Assembly (NCBI GenBank): GCA_013396655.1
Contig: WBMV01005958.1
Location: 1,210,210 to 1,274,209 of the forward strand
Direction: 5' to 3'
DNA: 64,000 nucleotides
Source: Campylorhamphus procurvoides
Taxonomy: Eukaryota; Chordata; Aves; Passeriformes; Dendrocolaptidae
Below, piece by piece: positions 13,101 to 26,200 of the stretch. Position numbers and translations under genes: made by a program. The stretch's first letter is position 1. Each line of letters begins with the position of its first letter. The notes under the pieces were generated by a model, which was not told the DNA's origin, did no database searches, and was given only the letters and a program-made list of their open reading frames with translations.

Positions 13101-14611
13101 AGGACTTTTCAGAGGTGTTTTCTTGTTCAGTTTTCCAAGACCACACAAAGCTTTGAAGGTCCAAGAGCCCTCAGAGCTGCTAGGACAGTACTTGTGTATA
13201 GGCAGTGAAGGGGAATCACCGTGTTGTGGCCTCAAAAAAACTCCATCTTTCTCAGCAGCATCTCATTGTCTTCCCTCTCAAGAGGCATCCAGTTCAGGCA
13301 GCTGTATGCACCAAACACTGGCTCACAATTAAGATAACCCTGTACCAAAAGGTCCTCAGGCACGCAGTTCAGTGAGACAGCTGGCTGCCCTGAATAGTCT
13401 AGAAGATTACCTGAGCAGGATGTTCTTGTACATTTTGAAGCACAGAGGTCCCTTCAAGCACAGGCGGCAGGTATTTAATGGTAAGTCACACGTCAGAGAC
13501 AACCTACAGGTGAAGAACACAATGGATAAATGATTATCCTATCTGTTTATCAGGATGTCTGCTCTTTGCCAGCAGGAAAATCTGTTTGACTGTTTTTTCA
13601 CTATGGCATTTCTCTACTTGGAACTTTTGCTTCTCCCTTTTTTTCTTTTTTTATCTCTATGCCTCTCAGGAGTTGCAAATCTTAAGAAAGTCTGGCTTTA
13701 GGGCCATTTCTGGTCATTAGGACAGCGAGCTGACATTGGAGAAGGCAAACCATTTGTTACATTTTCTCTCAGGCCTTCAGGAAAGCAACAGCTTTGTGTT
13801 GCCAATGGCAGAATTATAACCTGACAATGCAGGTGCCCGCAAAGTCTGTCAGAAAGAACCACTAAAATATGTTCACGCTAAATTTCAGTTTTGATGAACA
13901 ACAGATTTGCAGACAGCAAACACACCATCCAGAAGTTCTCTGCCAGCACTAATAAAACTAAACAAAACCAAAAACAAAACAAGTTTTCTTTTCCTTAGTT
14001 ACTACAGATTTTTCAGACAGATCATCAAGGAAACTCACCCTATGAATGTGTTCCTGCTGTGAGTATAAATGTCCTTCTCATTATCCAAATGACAAGAAGT
14101 GTCACAAGAATTGTGCTGTCAGCCAGTAAGACACAGTGCATTTATGTTTAATTTTTTATTTATGTTTTTTTCACTTTTCAAAGTGAAATTCAGAGTCCCT
14201 ACAAATTCTCGCCTTGATTATCACTGGCTATGAGTCAAAGCACACTTTACTCAGTTTTCCATAATACACAAATCATGAGTAATCCAACACCCTCCTGGTT
14301 ATCCTGAGTCTAAAGACTGAGAAGAAGCACCTCAACCATCTCTAAAAACTGTCTGCTTTGTTAACCTGCCCCTGTGTCAGTCCAAGAAATAGGGCTGACT
14401 TTAAACAGCTCAAGCAAGTTCAGCAAGAACTATAAAGGTTTTAGAGATTCCCCAGCCAAAGTAAAATCCTGGTACTGTTCAGGAAAATACAGCATGCTGG
14501 ATTCGAAAGTCTAAGAGATGTGAGGCTGCTGCAGCTCCACACCCTCAGGTCCAAACTGCGGTGAGCCTAAAAATGTTTTCCTGATAGGTGCCTTCACACA
14601 AAGCATGTTTC
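7186..14611. other. Unassigned non-coding sequence
   Basis: No supported gene or transposon. A 65-codon frame on the minus strand (8257-8451) has an acidic, protein-like stretch, but a second open frame overlaps it on the same strand, and I found no support for either. A short alternating TA/TG tract lies near 11607-11634. Otherwise it is A+T-leaning single-copy DNA with low CpG. Confidence 0.6.
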
Positions 14612-14668
14612 TATACCATATATATATATGGACATATGTATTTACATGATATATGTGTGTATGTATGA
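14612..14668. repeat. TA/TG microsatellite with a 16-bp TA palindrome
   Basis: It begins with the perfect palindrome CCATATATATATATGG (14616-14631) and continues as degenerate ATATG/TGTATG repeats. This is a simple-sequence tract likely to vary in length between individuals. Confidence 0.75.
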
Positions 14669-15030
14669 GGCCAGCCACACAGGTCACAGGCAAACATTCA
14701 CATCAACACAAACAGCACCAACAGCCTCGTCTCCACCCCTGCTGTAGCTGAGCACATTTAAGGTCCCTCAGTGAGAATAGAGATGCACATCTCCACCCGG
14801 TGGATCCCATCAGTGTCTGGGTACAGACACCCAGTCTCCCCAGTAGCTGCCCATAGATCCCAGCCTCAGTTGCTGAAATCCGGGGCCATATTCAGCCTTT
14901 GCAGATGGTACAAACCATCACACACATGCAGCTGGCCAGGGCACCCTCAGTCCCACAGCCCTTGTGTTCTTGCTCCTAGAGACACAGGTGCTCTCACACG
15001 CAGAGCTGGCCCTCAGAGACGTAGACACTA

Positions 15031-15150
15031 CTCCCACACACACCCCCCTTGCTCCCAGGCTGTGTCACCACGTTGCTGGCTGTTTCGGCTTGGTCTTGGA
15101 TAGCAATCACATACTTGCACACTCACACTCACTCCCGTCACACTCTCACC
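15031..15150. repeat. CA/CTCAC-rich low-complexity tract
   Basis: A pyrimidine-plus-A-rich stretch dominated by CACA and CTCAC words (acacacacccccctt; cttgcacactcacactcact). The open frames of 70-110 codons here are His/Thr/Ser/Pro-rich by-products of this composition and are not genes. Confidence 0.55.
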
Positions 15151-16383
15151 CATGGTCCAACCCAGCTGCTACACTCACACCTTCATACATGTAAGTGCCC
15201 AAAGGAAAGAGAGTCTCTTCCCCAGGAAAGGACTAGAAAACCATTTAAGAAGAGAGGAAGTCTGTGCTGACTGGGTACAAAGCACCGCCAGATGAGTGTA
15301 CTGCCCAGCAAACTGTTTACAGGTGACTGGCCCTTTTATCCCCTTACCCTTCTACTTTCCCATTTTCATTCCTCCCCAAATCACCTCCAACCTCCTCATG
15401 CCTTTTCCTCCCTTTGGCTACCACTAAGCATCACAGAAGCCCCATGTAATTCCAAACCCCTTTTCCTTTGCCAAAAATGTGGCTCCCCTCTAAGCGTGAC
15501 AGGTGGTCCAGAGCACTGCTGGGTTCCACCTCTAGACAGTGGGACTGATGGCAAAGACGCATCAGTCCTTGAGATTTCCCAGTATCCTGCACTGCATTAG
15601 GACCACCATCCATTCAGAACAGAGTTGCAGTGCATCTCTGGTGCTCCCCAGGCTTCTCCCTTGTGCTGAAATGGGAAATGGTGGGCATGCCTTGCTACCT
15701 CTCTCACCACAGCACATGGCCAAGTTGTGCAGTAGGCTTTCTGGCAGCACTGCCACTATCAGCCATCTCTCCTGACTGACTTCGATGCAGCTGGCCCTAT
15801 TTAGGGTAATGCTTCCTAATGGAAGAGGAATAAGCCTGTCCTGCTTGGAGTCAGGCACTGTAAATACCAGACTCAAGCACTCATTCAGCATGCATTGGCA
15901 TCTCCCCACACCCTAAATTGCATGTGTTGCCAGGTCTCACTGCAACTTTTTCCTCTGCAAAACCACCCAGGTAACATCATCTACTTAAATATCGTAGTCC
16001 AGGATGTTTGTTGCTTTTATCCCAGGAACTTATGGTGTTCTTGCCTTATCTTCATGAAGGAGACCCAACAGTGAGGTTTCTGTGGCAGACACATCGTTAT
16101 TTACCTGGCTGCAGAATTACAAAGATGCTTATCAGATACCGAGTGCTTCAGTGGCCTTTTGGGACACAATACTGAAGAGCAGTGGTGCAGCGAGGGCGGC
16201 AGAGCAAAGTTCATTAGACTGATAAAAAAGAAATATGCAGGCTTTGTTTTCAAAGCATGACTGTTCCATCCCTGCTATTCCTTATTCTTAGGTCTGATGT
16301 TCAGCTATTTTTTCCCAAAAAAAGCTCTCCAGAAAATACTAATCTTACTCTTTACCCTCTTGCTAAATTTCATTGGAGGTAAA
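15151..16383. other. Unassigned non-coding sequence
   Basis: C+T-rich sequence with overlapping chance frames on both strands (up to 115 codons at 15562-15909 on the minus strand). Nothing in it is recognisable as a gene, RNA or transposon. Confidence 0.55.
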
Positions 16384-16415
16384 CCACCACCACCACCACC
16401 CCCCCGCCCCCCCCG
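16384..16415. repeat. (CAC)n plus poly-C tract, G-quadruplex-prone on the minus strand
   Basis: Five CAC/CCA trinucleotides run into seven C, one G and eight C (16399-16414). On the minus strand this gives long G runs followed by GGT repeats, a pattern expected to fold as a G-quadruplex. The length of such a tract is also error-prone in sequencing. Confidence 0.85.
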
Positions 16416-18903
16416 TAGGGTTTGCTTCTCTGGCACAGAATTTTGGTGCTTGTTTTTCAAAAGAAAGGAACAAGGATTTTGTTGGATTCACTGGCTTTCT
16501 CACAATAAAAGCCTTGAGTAGGTCTAATTGTATACTTGGCTTTGTTTACAACAATTATATCTGCTTCTCTTTTCTCTGTAATTTATTTTCCAATGTTGTT
16601 ATCCAGCACACGTTTATGTGATTCTTTTTTTTCTAAATGGGCGCATTGTTCCCCAAATGCCTGAAGTTATTGATGTGTTAATTGCTTGAATTAGGTTTCT
16701 CTGTCCTCTGCCACTGTCCTTCTCACATCCCTCAGCAAAAAAATGGAGGAGCAAAAGGTCTACCTTTTTCTAGACCTCCAAGTGGCAGATTGGAAGCAGC
16801 ACAAGGAATGCAGAGGATGGATTTTCCAGATTTTCTGCCAGTAATAGCCCATTTTTTTTTCCTTTCAGATGAAAGCTTTTCTCAAACTCTGACAGGGAGT
16901 TTCCATGAAGCACTGGATACTACTTTGTGTTTTTTGTTAAAAGGCTAACATTTTGGCATTTCTCTTAGAAATATGTAAAGAAATATGAAAGTAGCACTTG
17001 TCTCTTTATCTTGATACTTCCCTTTTCCTGTATATTCATGTTGACGGGTTAAGCTCAAATATCTGGGTGTTATTTGAGTGTGCAGCTAAATATATGATAG
17101 AGTGTCTATATATAGAGGGGCATCTGTAGATACAGATACATAAATATATATATTTTATTAAGGGAGAAAGGATGAGAATGAAGCCATTTTGCTTTCATTT
17201 TCTAATTATAAAAAAACACAAGACCATATTTAAAGCCTAGTGGTCTGGATAGTGTCAGTTTGACTAGAAGAATTAAATGTGATGTGTGTATTTCTGTCCC
17301 AAAGATCAAGACCCTAGGAACACTGCAGGTCTGAGCTCTGAATCAGCTCTTTGTGTAATGGATGTCTTAGCAGCACAAATAACTAATAAACACTGAGAAA
17401 GGACTAGGGGGAAAAAATCTCTAAGAATGAAGGAGCGGACAAACTTCTACAGTCCAGGCCAAAACTGGCATCTCAGCATTCAGCTTACTTGAGTTCCTTG
17501 GTTTTCTCATGTCTTCAGTACCTTTCCTTGTCCCCTCTTCAGCGTTATGCTTTCCTCCTGGTCCCTTGTTTGTTTTTCCTGTCATTTGATTTGGGGAACA
17601 TTGAAGTCAGTGTAATCCCTCACACTGGCCAAGACATCCTTGGACCTCCATATGCTACCCTTATGCAATGATCTGATTTCAGTAATTGACCCCCTGAAGG
17701 GCACATTAAGCAGCCACTCTCATACATCCCACTTTTCCAGGTGATAGAAAATAAGGCTGCCTTCCTTCAAATTCCAGGTGCCTCTGGAGTCCCACAAAAC
17801 ACAGTAGCTGGTGAGCATGGCCACGTGAACACCTCAGGCTATTTTCATTTTTTTTTCTGCAAAGTTTTTCAAATTTTGTTTGACAACTTGCCAGATCATA
17901 CACAGCAAGGCCACGGGGTGCTGAAGAGCTTTCAGGACATTCAGTGCTTTTCTCTGTGAAGTCAAAATTGTTCTGCACTGCCCTTGGCTACTCCAGTGCC
18001 AAAGTGGGTCCTCCTCTCCTTCCCTGTGAGACAGTCCTAGCTCTCCTTAGCAGAGAACAATTAATTGCTCCTCTATAGATAAAGAGAAGCTGTTCCATGA
18101 ATGTAAGGCTTCTACCATATTCCTCCTTAGTCTTCTCATTTCTAAACTGTGCCATCCCTGTGCAATTCTTGCAGATTGTTATTCTCTAAGACACTAGATC
18201 AACATAGCACCTTGATACCTCCCTGAAATTTGCCAGCGTGCTCCTCACCAAGTTTCAGCTCTGTAATAAAATCAACAGGCGATCTCTGGAAGCAAGTATT
18301 TCTCCCTGTCTTTATTCCATGCCCTGTCATTCCCAGATGTGTGTCCCTACCCGTTCCAGAAGAGCCTAAACAGTCAAAAACCAGGTTGAAGAGTCTCCTC
18401 TCCTGCATACATCTCAGACTAAAATATGATGCAAGCAAGCTCCCGGCCTTGTGCAGTTGGAAATGGGAGGAATGGGATGTAAATCCCATTCTCCACCAGA
18501 AGGTTGGAGATTGATGGAACTCTGACAATCCTTAAGGAATAAGACATCCTCTAAGGAAACACCTAATGTTTTTCTAGGGTACTGAATCATCTTCCAAACC
18601 TGATTCTGCTTATATAATGTCTTCTTTTTCACTTTTAGCAGAACATCTTTTTACTTCATGAAGTCCAAGACCTTATTCCACAAACCCTTGGAGAACATGA
18701 GCTACCACAAACCTTTAAACCGGAAATCTGTAAAGGCCGGGGAAAGCTCCCTGTGACTCCTGCCTTTTGAGATAACAACCTTGTGTGTTTAATCACTTCC
18801 AGACCTCCCACATAATTAGTTAATTTTCTCATGCAGATGCATAGATATGATTTTGGGTGATGCACAGACACAGTATATCAGAGGGCAAGACAGACTCAAG
18901 GGT
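16416..18903. other. Unassigned non-coding sequence
   Basis: A+T-rich single-copy sequence. It includes an AT-rich tract at about 17090-17160 with tatata and gatacagataca words. No gene or dated transposon could be recognised. Confidence 0.55.
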
Positions 18904-18944
18904 CCATTTCTAGACCTGGATGAAAATCCAGGTCTGGAAAATGG
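18904..18944. repeat. Short near-perfect hairpin
   Basis: Left arm 18904-18920 and right arm 18927-18944 pair over 17 bp, with one G-T wobble and one bulged A, around a 6-nt loop. The core is nine perfect pairs, AGACCTGGA with TCCAGGTCT. It is too short for a typical microRNA precursor and may be chance. Confidence 0.6.
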
Positions 18945-21900
18945 ATGAAGGATTGCATTGCTTTTCTCTCCTCAGCTTGGAAGAGTGACATCTCTGCCTG
19001 TGAACCAAAGTATTAATGAAAGAGTCCCAGAATTGTAGCAGAGCAAGTCAATACTGGTGTGAAAGTTGCTTATACTTAGAGATGGTCCCAGGAAATGTCA
19101 GTTCCAGCCTGAACTCATAGAGCAGTAAAAAAAATAAGTACAAATAATCACTCATTTTCTGAAGAGAATGATAGGCAATAAAAATACTCCCAGAGCACAC
19201 AGCACACTATAAAAACTGACAGATAAGAAAATACATGCATTAATCTGTCAAGCTGCTCATGTTGCAGCAGGGAGGAAACATCAAGCACAGGAGCTGGTAC
19301 CTCCAGTACTTTGGGAGAAATGGTAAACACAAGCAGCAGAAACTTCAATTATCTTGCATGAAATTTGTGCAGCTTGATCGACCACACTAAACACAGGAAA
19401 GGACTGAATAAGCAAAGCTGGGCGGAGGGACTGCAGCTCAAGTCAAGAAACACCTGAGCCTTAAGATATTTGTGTAGGTTTACCTCTTTGCCTGCAAAGC
19501 GACTGTGAGTGTTATCCAGCAGTATTTCCTGCTTTTAGCTTTTCTGGCCAGGCTGCAATCAGCGTAGAAGTTTCCATGCCAGAAGGAAACTGAAAAGTAG
19601 TAAACTATGCAAAGGGGGAAAGAACAACAATTCATAGATTTATGTTTATAGTCATAAGTTCATTTTTACTTTTTCTTTGGTAACAATTTTAACTATTTCT
19701 AATTTACCTGATCTCAAAACTTATTTGGTATCAGAAATACCAAAATCTCAGGGGAAAAAACCAAAACAATACCTGGATGGGTTTAAGGAAAAAACCATTC
19801 AGCTACTAGGTTTTTTTCAACCTAGTTGCATTGTTGTCTGGGGAGCAGGGCTGGTGTGTGTGTGTTTGCCTTTTTTCTTTCTCAGTCAGGCTGGGAGGTG
19901 ATCAGTGGGGAAACTTTAGGAGCAATCAGGGTTCACCAATGTAAACCTTCAGAGCTCTGAGTTCAGATCTCAAGGGAGAACCCCCAGTAACAGATTCTAC
20001 AATAGCAGAAGAGCAATTTAATAGTTGGTGCCTCTAATTAGTAAGCACATATTTCCCTACAGGGCAAAGGGGCCAGAGGTTCTGCTGGTTCATACAGACA
20101 TGCTGGCTTGTTCTTATTTGGGTGCCCACTTGCCATGTAAGTCCCAGTCTGCCTGATTTGAGCTTCAACCCAGTGCCTAAAAATTCCTGCTCCAGAGGAT
20201 TTAGTTTCATTGTGGGGCTGCAAAGCACTTATCTGGTTGTTGGAAACTCCTTTTACTCCTTGCCATCTTTGTTTAGCCTTCATTGTCTCTAACTCGCCCT
20301 TCACAGAAAACGAGATGACACTTTGCAATTCCACCTCATTTCCAGTGTCTGATGTGTTATTTATCTCTCACAGCCAAGGCAACATGCAAGCTGAGCAGTA
20401 CTAAGCTGCTCTTTCTTCATGGTGCATGTGCCTGGGTGCAAATGACCACACACTGTATTAAGCAGAGGAGTGATGATGCTGAACAGCAAGATTCACTGGC
20501 TCTGGCTTGCATACTGCAACAGAGATGATCAGAGGAAGAGAAACTAAACGGAATTGTCCTTTTTCCAGTCAAAGTGACTGCTTGAAGGAGGGCTCAGTTT
20601 TACTTTTGTATTTCACCTTCTACTCAACCAAGAAAGCTACTTGCCACCTGCAGAGCAAAGGCTGACCCTGTTCAAGTCAGTTCAGTAAGGAGCCCCCTTT
20701 TTAAGTAAGCTCTGGAAAAATCACTCACCTCTTCAGTCAACAGATGAAAATCAGACATCCAACCCCTAGAAAGCTGCAATATATAAATCTGTCCACAGCA
20801 TCCTGAAAGCTAAGGACAGTAGAGAAACACTGGGGAGGAGCAAGCACCAAGACCACTGAGTGACTCAATTTGCCTGCTATGTGGATGACTACTCTGCTGT
20901 TATCAGTGACTCTTGCACAGCACGTGCCTCCCATGGTACCTAAAAACCATTATGAGACTTGACAAGCCCACCTTGTCAAGATCTAATCTGTTTCACGCTA
21001 CCCTGACAGCTCCCTGGCTTTGCTTTCCTTCTGTTTTCATTTTAAAGCATGGTTGCACTAATAACAGTGGCTGAGATATGTGTTCTCATTATGAATGAAA
21101 AACTGCTCTCCAAAAAAACTAATAAAGCAATACATTCTTGCCTGAAGCGGCATTTTAATGGAAGAAAAGCTTCATGTGCATGTTACTAAATACCATCTCT
21201 GTACAGTTGCACATTGTTTCCAGTAATAGACTTTTCTAACACTCAGCCATGCTGACAAATGTCATTTTTCACTAGACTGAGAAAGTAGGGACATTTGGAT
21301 AGGTGTGGGTCTATTTCACGTGCCTATAAAGTACATTAAAATACAAAAGAAGGAAATCCCTTATAAATTCCTTATAACTCTATTCTTGCCCTTCCACCAC
21401 AGAACAGTGGACTTCCCAGACTCACATCCTCACATTTACAAACCTGTTTCCTAATTATGAGTCAGAGAAATGTACAGTGATATGGTGATGCTGCCTCCAA
21501 AGAAGCTCATGAGGGGAGCTGGGAATTGTTTTCAGTTGTGAATAGAAATGCATCAGTCTCTTCTTCCTAACACCAGTCTAAGCTGCTTCCTAGCAGGATA
21601 GCTTTATTTATAGCCGTTTTTTTTGTTTGGAATATGTTGAAAGACAGGAAAAGTGTAAGAGTTAAATACATAATTCCCTCTCACTGAAGCACTAATTTTG
21701 TTGCACTCCTTCTAGTAAGGAATGGGAGAGTTTATTCAGCCTGCCATAGTTAGCAAGCTACACATCTTTCTAATTCTGGGAATTGTTTCTCCTCCCTTCC
21801 ACGTAAGGACAGAAGTGGTCCTTGATCCTGACAGTGAGGCGCCAAACTGGAGTGTGAGCTATGGCCCACAGCATCCCATCTTCTCCTCCAGTCCTTGGCT

Positions 21901-23159
21901 CACTCCCAGCTACAGACACAGACCAGAGCTAACCCAGGAGGCATTGACAGGGCTAAATTTAGAGAAGCAACATGCAGCGAGATACAGCGGTGTTCCTGGT
22001 AACTGAAAGCCAGCTTGGCAGCTGCAATATGACAGTGCTGCATCTGCCTGTCCCTGTACATGAAGTTGTACACCCCCTCCCACCCCCTGAGTAGGTGCAT
22101 CCACTTTCCCCTTCAGCCAGCTCAGCCTCTGCATTTTCCTGCCTGCGAGACTGTCACAGACCAGCACAGGAACTGCCAGAGGGGTCACTGCTCCCTGCTC
22201 CCTCCTCCCCTCTTTGGTCATAGAGACAATTCAATTCTGCCAGCCCAAGAGAATTAGCAGCCCCCAAGAAGTGAATGCACTTTCTCTTCCAGTAGCCAGT
22301 GGCTCCAAACGAAATATATCAGCTGTTGGTACCTTGTGGGATGGCAAATTGCAATAACGTTTTCTAGGACATCTCTGTTGTAGACTTGTTTGTAGCATAC
22401 AGCTACACTACAGCCTTGCCAACTTGTAAATTAGAAGTTATGGGTTTACTCTTACTGATGACACCCTCCCACCTTGTGATGGCTGTGTCTTTGCGCTAGA
22501 AAAACATAAACTATAAATGTAAAGCTCCAAAATAAACTCTCAATGCAGAGTTGAAGAATTGGTTTAGCTTTTTAAATGCAGTCTGTATATTAAAGAAAAT
22601 AGAGTTCTGAGTAAGTTGAACAGCTGAGGGAGGCTACCTGGGCAAACCAACAAAGCTCAGAAACTGAATGAGCGAGAGAGTACCATATGGTCATGGCACC
22701 TACATATCTAATAAATAAAACTGGCCGAATCAATCAAGTCCCCCCATACTGAGCTCTGAGCAACTCTGTTTGTTACAGGGTTTTAAAAATTGTGAAACTG
22801 GAACTACAGATGGGGAAAGGAGCATCAGTTCATCTTCTCAATTCCTTCATTCTCACAGTCTGGTGCTGCTGCAGCATTGGCAGATGGTGTAAAGCACAAT
22901 GCTTCACAAGGAGGAACTTACTGGGGAACAATTGTGCAAAGGCACACCTGACATTAAAAATATCCTAACCCATTAAGTGCTTGAAACCATTTTAAACTTC
23001 ACTCTGGGGCACAAAAAAAGGTGTTTGATTGTGTTGTAGTGAAACTCATCATCCCTCCTACAGTCTGTCTACGGTTAATCACTACACACTCTGATTTTGC
23101 ATGACATAGCATAGGAAACCTGCTTACAGCTCTCTCCGAATGGAAGTGTTTCAGCACTT
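18945..23159. other. Unassigned non-coding sequence
   Basis: No supported feature. A short GT run occurs near 19852-19864. The open frames, all at or below about 100 codons, overlap one another on both strands and carry no family motif that I recognise. Confidence 0.55.
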
Positions 23160-23219
23160 ATGGAAACTATTTTCTCTGACAAGACCACTTGCTAAATTCA
23201 ACCCGCAAATAGTTTCCAT
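23160..23219. repeat. Hairpin with perfect 13-bp arms
   Basis: The arms ATGGAAACTATTT (23160-23172) and AAATAGTTTCCAT (23207-23219) are exact reverse complements separated by 34 nt. An exact 13-bp inverted repeat at this spacing is not expected often by chance in 64 kb. No target-site duplication or transposon motif is obvious. A second hairpin follows 18 bp later. Confidence 0.7.
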
Positions 23220-23237
23220 GTCCCCAAAATGCCTTTT

Positions 23238-23264
23238 CTTTGATCAGTTTACTACTGATCAAGG
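23238..23264. repeat. Second hairpin, 9 perfect bp plus wobble extension
   Basis: The arms TTGATCAGT (23240-23248) and ACTGATCAA (23254-23262) are exact reverse complements around a 5-nt loop. One wobble pair and one C-G pair extend the stem outwards. It lies next to the hairpin at 23160-23219. Confidence 0.6.
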
Positions 23265-26200
23265 TCTCTCTGCTCAGATACCCCACACTGCCCCACAAGC
23301 AATGGGAAGAAGGAACAAGCTAAAGTTCAACCCTGTCTCTACAAATACATTCTTCACTGGGAGGGAAACTGCCAATCTGTGTTGGACCTGTCAGAAAGCC
23401 ACCTGAAAACAACACAACTAAAAAGACAAGGGAGGTTAGAGTTGGCAGGGAACAGCTCAATCTTTTCCTTTCGAAGTGTGATGCTGCATCACCCTGGGGA
23501 TCAGCGGCCCATCTCTAAAGCCATAGGCAGCTCTTTGCCTGATTTATGGCCTTATTCATCTATGTGACCTCTTGCTGCCCAGGAAGAGAGACATGAACCA
23601 GGGCACTGCTCCCCCTCCATGCCCTACCATCTCCAAAAAGCAACCATAGAACCTCGTGTGCCCCCAGTGCCTCCCCCTCTCCCATCTCCATCTACCAGCC
23701 ACAGGAAGGAGCAGCTACCTGGGATTATTTCAGCCCATCTACATCAGTCAGGCTTCCAGCCTGCTGGTACCTGCTTCTAGAGAGCAGCATTTGAAGAAGC
23801 AGCACTTTTGCCAGTATTCTCAACAGTAGGAACTAGCAGCAAACACAGCAGAACATTTCAGTTGAGAGAGGAATAATGTTGGCAGCCTGAAAGTCTGTTG
23901 GTTTTTCTTTTAGATTTCCAAAACAAAATATTCCTGTTTCTATCCAAATATATTTTATTTTTGACAGTAAAAGTGAGTTTTTCTCTCCAAAATGCAGGAA
24001 GAAAAGGACACCAAAACATAACTAATTATGTTGGTATGCTCATTATGAGGTATGCTCATTCCCCTCTGTTATCCAGGGCCAGCTTTAACATCATGCCTGT
24101 CTTCTTGGAGATATGACCTAAAAGGTGTCATGAGTCCACATTCCTGTGCACAGAGAGCAGAGATTCCCAGTTCTTTCTGCATGTTCTGACTGAATTCTTT
24201 CTCACGTGTCTTTGTGGGGAAATGAAGGAGTTTGATAAAAAGCAGCACTCACAGTGAGAAGCGTTCATAAGACCTCACCACACAGTGCCAGCAGGCCTGG
24301 CACAACTCTGGCTTGTTTCAGGAGCATTTGATTTGCTAATTTCCAGGAAAAAATCCCTAATCCTGCATCCCTAGCTGAGATTGCTCATGAGAAAAGACAC
24401 TCCAGATTTTAGATTGGCTTGCCTCACATGTGAAACACATGAGGAAGCAGTGGTCAGTGTAAAGTCTCTCTCCCTGCTGTTCAGCATCTCTGAGTCTTCA
24501 CTTGGTGGCCACTTGAAAGAAAGATGGAGAATTACCAAGCGGACTACAAACTAGTAACTCTGTCTGTAACATTCTTTTATCACTACAGACACAGATGTTT
24601 AACTCAAATAGAAATAGGTGATACAAATGCAGGGAAATACCAGGGACAGCAAGCTGAAATCATCTGAAGAAACAAGAGCTGCTGCTGCTGAATTTGGCGT
24701 AAAAAATAAAACCAAAACACTTTTCAAAGGAGCTGAGAGGAGAGACAAGGGGAAAAGAACCAGAAGGAAACTAGCACAGCCAATAACCAACTCCTTTCAA
24801 AGGTCAGTAAACAAAATCCAACAAATCTCAGAGATAGATATACAGGACTATTTAAAATTCTAAATGTGTGAAAACCCAAAGGAAATATACACAAATTGAG
24901 ACATCATACAGAAAATTTATTCATTTCATATTTCAGTGCAGTTAATTTCCTGTCTTTTAAAGGCAAGAGGCTGCCTGAGAAAATGAGTGATTCTGGGAGC
25001 AGAGACATGAAGGGAGTCTTTGCATGCATTCCCTGATGTCTAATAAGGTATGAATGTGTTCCCCAGTCTTCAGTAGAAATATCAGTAGAATTTCAGCTTT
25101 CTACTTAGCAATCTATTTCTATCAGGCATGTAGGGCCCTTTTGTTCTTCTGGTGTTGCAGAATTAAATTTTGCTGAGATGGGCCATGTTCCAGAGTTTTG
25201 ACCCTTTCCTATCTGGAAAAACATTACAAGATTTCCCAAAAAGCCTTGGGAGGGCTGAAACTAACAGCCTTTCAAAATTAGCATTAAAATGTGCAATGGT
25301 ATTGTAATAACTGTTCCCATCTTTTCAATGATTTACTGCCATTCTCTCAGCCAAGACGCTGGTAAGAGTATGTGCTTGACTGTACAAATAACCAATGGCC
25401 ACACCACAGAGAAATCCCATTGCTTGGTCATTTATACATCTTTTAAAATGAAATGGGTGGCAGGTATGTGCTCCTGAACTTAGTATATTAATAGTGCTGG
25501 ATAAGACATCATGCAGTAGGGAGTGTGCTGCTGCCAAAAGCAACAAAGAGGAAAGCCAAGACATCAATTAAACCATTGGTTACTGTTAGTAGGAACATTC
25601 TGATTCAAAGCAATCCTGTCAGAATGCATCCACTATCATAACCAGAGCAAAGCAAATGAAGATGCAGAGCTCAAAATCAGGCTCCCCATTCAGATTGCTA
25701 CTCCAAGTGTCACTGGAGCACTTGAAAATAGCTGGACTCTAAGGAGAAAGCTGAAGTCCAAATAAGTAAGTGTAGAGTTCATCTATTGCAGAAAAAATGA
25801 CCTATTTTGCTGATTTCCTCCGAGTATGAAACCAGATTTGACTTTGCATTGTTATTGGCAAATGACCTTTAAAAATAAAACACAAGTGACTTTTCCAAGT
25901 CATTTGCAGTCTCTATAGAGTGGAAAGATTTGAGATGAATGACTGGTAACAGAAGATTGGTTTGGGCACTAAGTAAACATAAGTGGATGGGAAAAAAAAA
26001 GCAGCAAAATGAAAAGAAAAATGGATTATCAGGGAGCCTGACAGGAATAAGGCAATGCCAAGAAAACAAATGAAATGTAATAATGAAATCAAATTTTGTC
26101 TGTGATGCTTCAGTCTATACCAAAACAAGGTTTATTGTGCTTGGCAGTGGACTGCCAGGGAGGGGAAGTGCAGCAGTTTGAATAGAGCTGTTTCTTTTTC

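Noticed and set aside
24618..24863. Lys/Arg-rich 81-codon frame on +
   Set aside because: The composition follows from A-rich DNA, no motif is recognised, and a minus-strand frame overlaps it.
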